Source: an uncultured Collinsella sp. (GTDB taxonomy: Bacteria > Actinomycetota > Coriobacteriia > Coriobacteriales > Coriobacteriaceae). Taken from it: a stretch of 25,948 nt of DNA. Every line of letters starts with the position of its first letter. Position 1 is the stretch's first letter. A program made the translations under genes and the position numbers. The DNA is taken from NCBI GenBank assembly GCA_958447445.1, contig CAUDAE010000011.1, positions 1 to 25,948 of the forward strand, in the 5' to 3' direction. A model generated the notes under the pieces. It was given only the letters and a program-made list of their open reading frames with translations. It was not told the origin of the DNA and ran no database searches. Positions 23,450 through 25,948 of the stretch are shown here, in pieces.

Positions 23450-24373
23450 CTACACGCCTACGACGACGAAGACGAACGCGAGGACCGCGATGCCGACGAC
23501 GGCCCAGGTCTGGTTACCGAGCACCTTGAAGCGCGAACGGGAAACGGAGTTCTCGAGCACGCCGCAGACAACGAAATCGACCAGGCACTTGACAAGGAAG
23601 ACGCCGCCGCCCCCGAGAGCGGTGACGCCGATGGTCGCGGGCTCTCCCCAGGGGATGAAGATGGAGGTGAACCAAGCGACGACCACGACCTGCTTCATGC
23701 CCATGGCGAGCTTCATCATGGCCAGGGACGGGCCGGAGAGCTCGGCGAGCGGGCCCTCCTGGAGCTCCTGCTCGGCTTCGGCCTGATCGAACGGAAGCTT
23801 GCCGAGCTCCATATAGCAGGCGGCCGCGAAGGCGACGCCGGCGAGGATGACGGCGACGACGCTCGAGACGTTGCCCGTAACGATGTGCTGACCCATGGTC
23901 GCAATGTCCGTGGAGCCGCACACGATGGCGACGGTAAACAGCGCGATGAGCATGGACGGCTCGATGAGCACGCTCATGAGGAGCTCGCGGATACCGCCGA
24001 AGCCCGCGTAGGCGTTGGAGGAATCCACGCCGGACAGCGCGAAGAAGAAGCGGGACAGCGCGAGCGCGTACATGATGGTGATGGCGTCACCAAAGACGGG
24101 CATGGGGCTCTCGAGCGTGAACATGGGCAGGCCCATGGCGAGCATGAACGACACCGCGAGGAACAGCGGCGGCATGATGCGCAGCACGAAGCTCGAGTCG
24201 GAACTCACGGACTCGGGACGCGCCATGAGCTTCGCGAGGTCCCGGTAATCCTGAAGGATGGACGGACCGCGGCGATTGTGCATCTTCGCGCGAATCACAC
24301 GGGCGAGGCCGGAGAAGAAGGGCGCGACCAGCATGACCACGAGGCCCTGCGCTATCGCAAGAACGATGTTCAT
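23450..24373 (-). CDS. hyfC: Hydrogenase-4 membrane anchor HyfC/HycD (NuoH-like)
   Basis: 307 residues, the same length as E. coli HycD. The NuoH-like signatures are RRGPSILQDYRDLAKL near residue 40, GIRELLMSVLIEPS in the middle, and MELGKLPFDQAEAEQELQEGP with acidic residues thought to matter for coupling. It anchors the hydrogenase module to the membrane arm and is the likely start of the ion path. It is 17 bases from hyfB and 16 from hyfD. Confidence 0.95.
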   Translation of the reverse strand: MNIVLAIAQGLVVMLVAPFFSGLARVIRAKMHNRRGPSILQDYRDLAKLMARPESVSSDSSFVLRIMPPLFLAVSFMLAMGLPMFTLESPMPVFGDAITIMYALALSRFFFALSGVDSSNAYAGFGGIRELLMSVLIEPSMLIALFTVAIVCGSTDIATMGQHIVTGNVSSVVAVILAGVAFAAACYMELGKLPFDQAEAEQELQEGPLAELSGPSLAMMKLAMGMKQVVVVAWFTSIFIPWGEPATIGVTALGGGGVFLVKCLVDFVVCGVLENSVSRSRFKVLGNQTWAVVGIAVLAFVFVVVGV

Positions 24374-24390
24374 AATATCCTCTCCCCTCT

Positions 24391-25948
24391 CTAGACCATG
24401 ACCACGGCGAGCACGAGGACGCCCGCGGGCGCCGCGACGATGTAGCAGATGTATACGGAGTAGTTGCCGCCCTCGATCTTGGAGGCGAGGCCGGCCAGCT
24501 TATCGGCACCCTCGCTCGGTGCATCGACCAGGAAGCGGTCGGGCAGGGGCTCAACGCCCTGGGCGACACCGGTGAGCTTCTGGAACACGTGCGCGATGGA
24601 CCAGCAGATCTTGGTGCATACCTCGCGCAGGGTGTAGAGCGGGCCCATGAAGAGCTCTACGTCTGACGCGAAGCTCGTGGCGACGACGGGCATGTGCTCG
24701 TTGGGCTCGTAGCCGCACGCCCAAGGGTCGGTCTTCTTAGCGGGGGCCTTGGTGCCGAGGCAGGACCTCAACACGAACGCGAGGCCGGTGAGGACCACGA
24801 GCGCGATGGCGATCGCGGGGGTGGAGGTGGCGGCACCGGAAATCTCGTTCACCAGAGACACGCCCGAGGTGGCTGTGATGGCAGAGCCGGCAAGCACGCT
24901 CTGGGCGACGTCGCCCAGAACCGGGGCGATGACGGGAGAGCCGATTCCCAGCACCACGCAGATGGCCGCGAGGAGCATCTGCGAGAACAACATCGGAGCC
25001 GGGGACTCCTTGGCGTTCGCGGCCTCCTGGGAACGAGGGCTGCTCGCGAACGAGACGCCGTAGGCCTTCACGAAGCACGTGACGGCCAGGGCACCGGTGA
25101 TGGCGAGGGCGGCCGCGGATGCGACGGCGAACACCATGACGACCGGGTCGGAGAGCGTCGAGATGTTGAACAGGGACTGGTAGGTGAACCACTCGGAAAC
25201 GAAGCCGTTGAGCGGCGGGATAGCCGAGATGGCAAGGGCACCGATGAGGAAGCAGACGGCCGTGACCGCCATACGGCGGAACAGGCCGCCCATCTTCTCC
25301 ATGTTGCGCGTACCCGTGGCATAGAGCAGGGAGCCCGCGCCGAGGAACAGCTCGCCCTTGAACATGGCGTGGTTGAGCGTGTGGTAGAGGGCGGCCATGA
25401 GCGCGATCGTCGCGATGACGTCGTTGCCCAGGGCGTGCGCCGTCATGGACGCGCCGACACCGAGCAAGATGATGCCGATGTTCTCGACGGAGTGGTAGGC
25501 CAGCAGGCGCTTAATGTCGTGCTCGTGTAGGGCGTAGACGACGCCCAGGACCGACGAGATGGATCCGAAGACCAGGACCATGAGGCCCCACCAGAGCTGG
25601 ACGCCCGAACCCGCGAGCAGGTCGAGACCGACCTTGAGGATTCCCAGGATGCCGATCTTGATCATGCCGCCGGACATGAGGGCGGACACGTTGGACGGCG
25701 CCTCGGGGTGCGCCTGGGGCAGCCAGGAGTGCAGCGGGATGATACCGGCCTTTGCGCCGAATCCGAAGAACGCGAGGACGAAGCACGCGGAGGAGACGGC
25801 GGGTCCAAAGTCATGCGTACGGAAATCACTGAAGCTGAAGGAACCGCCCACGCCGTTGGTCATGAGCAGGAAGCTCGCCATGATAAGGACAAAGCCCACG
25901 TGCGCGATGACGAAGTAGAGCCAACCGCCCCTAATGGAGTTCTTGTTC
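24391..25948 (-). CDS. hyfB: Hydrogenase-4 membrane subunit HyfB/HycC, antiporter-like (N-terminus cut by window edge)
   Basis: About 519 C-terminal residues are present, and the frame stays open to the right edge with no stop. Full-length HyfB is about 670 residues, so roughly 150 are missing. The readable part has GAKAGIIPLHSWLPQAHPEAP then SNVSALMSGG, with the conserved lysine in AKAG, and YHTLNHAMFKGELFLGAGS. The segment DPWACGYEP in the C-terminal part is typical of HyfB/HycC. It is the third predicted ion-pumping subunit. hyfA, if present, and the operon promoter lie outside the window. Confidence 0.94.
   Translation of the reverse strand, partial: NKNSIRGGWLYFVIAHVGFVLIMASFLLMTNGVGGSFSFSDFRTHDFGPAVSSACFVLAFFGFGAKAGIIPLHSWLPQAHPEAPSNVSALMSGGMIKIGILGILKVGLDLLAGSGVQLWWGLMVLVFGSISSVLGVVYALHEHDIKRLLAYHSVENIGIILLGVGASMTAHALGNDVIATIALMAALYHTLNHAMFKGELFLGAGSLLYATGTRNMEKMGGLFRRMAVTAVCFLIGALAISAIPPLNGFVSEWFTYQSLFNISTLSDPVVMVFAVASAAALAITGALAVTCFVKAYGVSFASSPRSQEAANAKESPAPMLFSQMLLAAICVVLGIGSPVIAPVLGDVAQSVLAGSAITATSGVSLVNEISGAATSTPAIAIALVVLTGLAFVLRSCLGTKAPAKKTDPWACGYEPNEHMPVVATSFASDVELFMGPLYTLREVCTKICWSIAHVFQKLTGVAQGVEPLPDRFLVDAPSEGADKLAGLASKIEGGNYSVYICYIVAAPAGVLVLAVVMV

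Noticed and set aside
1..25948. CRISPR array, insertion sequence, phage or integrase genes
   Set aside because: No regularly spaced repeats, transposase, integrase or phage structural gene was found. The layout is ordinary metabolic operons.

Overview
The window comes from a GC-rich anaerobe. Gene content and gene style fit a gut Coriobacteriia member, most likely Collinsella or a close relative. This placement is inferred from three things: a hydrogenase-4-type formate hydrogenlyase operon, a complete Sec-insertion locus and an actinobacterial tig-clpP arrangement. No taxonomic marker such as rRNA is present. All supported genes lie on the minus strand, so the sequence is best read from high to low coordinates. 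Open frames on the plus strand are antisense shadows of high-GC genes.

Region 1 (25948 down to 14441) is the downstream part of a formate hydrogenlyase operon: hyfB (cut by the window edge), hyfC, hyfD, hyfE, hyfF, hyfG, hyfH, hyfI, hycH, hycI and focA. Most junctions are tight or overlapping, and the operon ends in a strong intrinsic terminator after focA. It encodes a membrane-bound [NiFe] hydrogenase of the group-4 type with three antiporter-like proton-pumping subunits. It also encodes its own maturation protease, a HycH-type accessory protein and a formate channel. No formate dehydrogenase and no HyfA are visible in the operon; they must lie upstream or elsewhere.

Region 2 (14375 down to 8560) is a molybdenum/selenium unit. 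It has a cytoplasmic DMSO-reductase-family molybdoenzyme of unknown substrate, then selA, selB (4-nt overlap with selA) and tRNA-Sec, closed by a strong terminator. The molybdoenzyme carries Cys-Glu where formate dehydrogenases carry Sec/Cys-His. No gene with an in-frame TGA is seen, so the selenoprotein served by this locus is not in the window. selD is also absent.

Region 3 (8471 down to 7428) is a two-gene unit: a MobA-like molybdopterin guanylyltransferase and a DUF3343 (putative Se/S-carrier-like) protein with a seven-cysteine N-terminal head. Both fit the molybdenum and selenium theme next door.

Region 4 (7171 to 5755) is NADP-type glutamate dehydrogenase with its own terminator. It is followed by a perfect 24-bp inverted repeat of unknown role (5666-5740). 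Region 5 (5586 to 1778) is a two-gene molybdenum hydroxylase (xanthine-dehydrogenase family) operon: an FAD subunit, then a fused [2Fe-2S]/Mo-cofactor subunit. Region 6 (1692 to 1) is tRNA-Leu(UAG), trigger factor and the first codons of clpP.

The common thread is formate, H2, molybdenum and selenium metabolism. Formate enters or leaves through FocA and is oxidised by an unseen formate dehydrogenase, with electrons reaching protons through the Hyf complex. The molybdopterin and selenium genes between the two operons would supply cofactors for that enzyme and for the molybdenum hydroxylase. No gap longer than about 260 bases lacks a gene.
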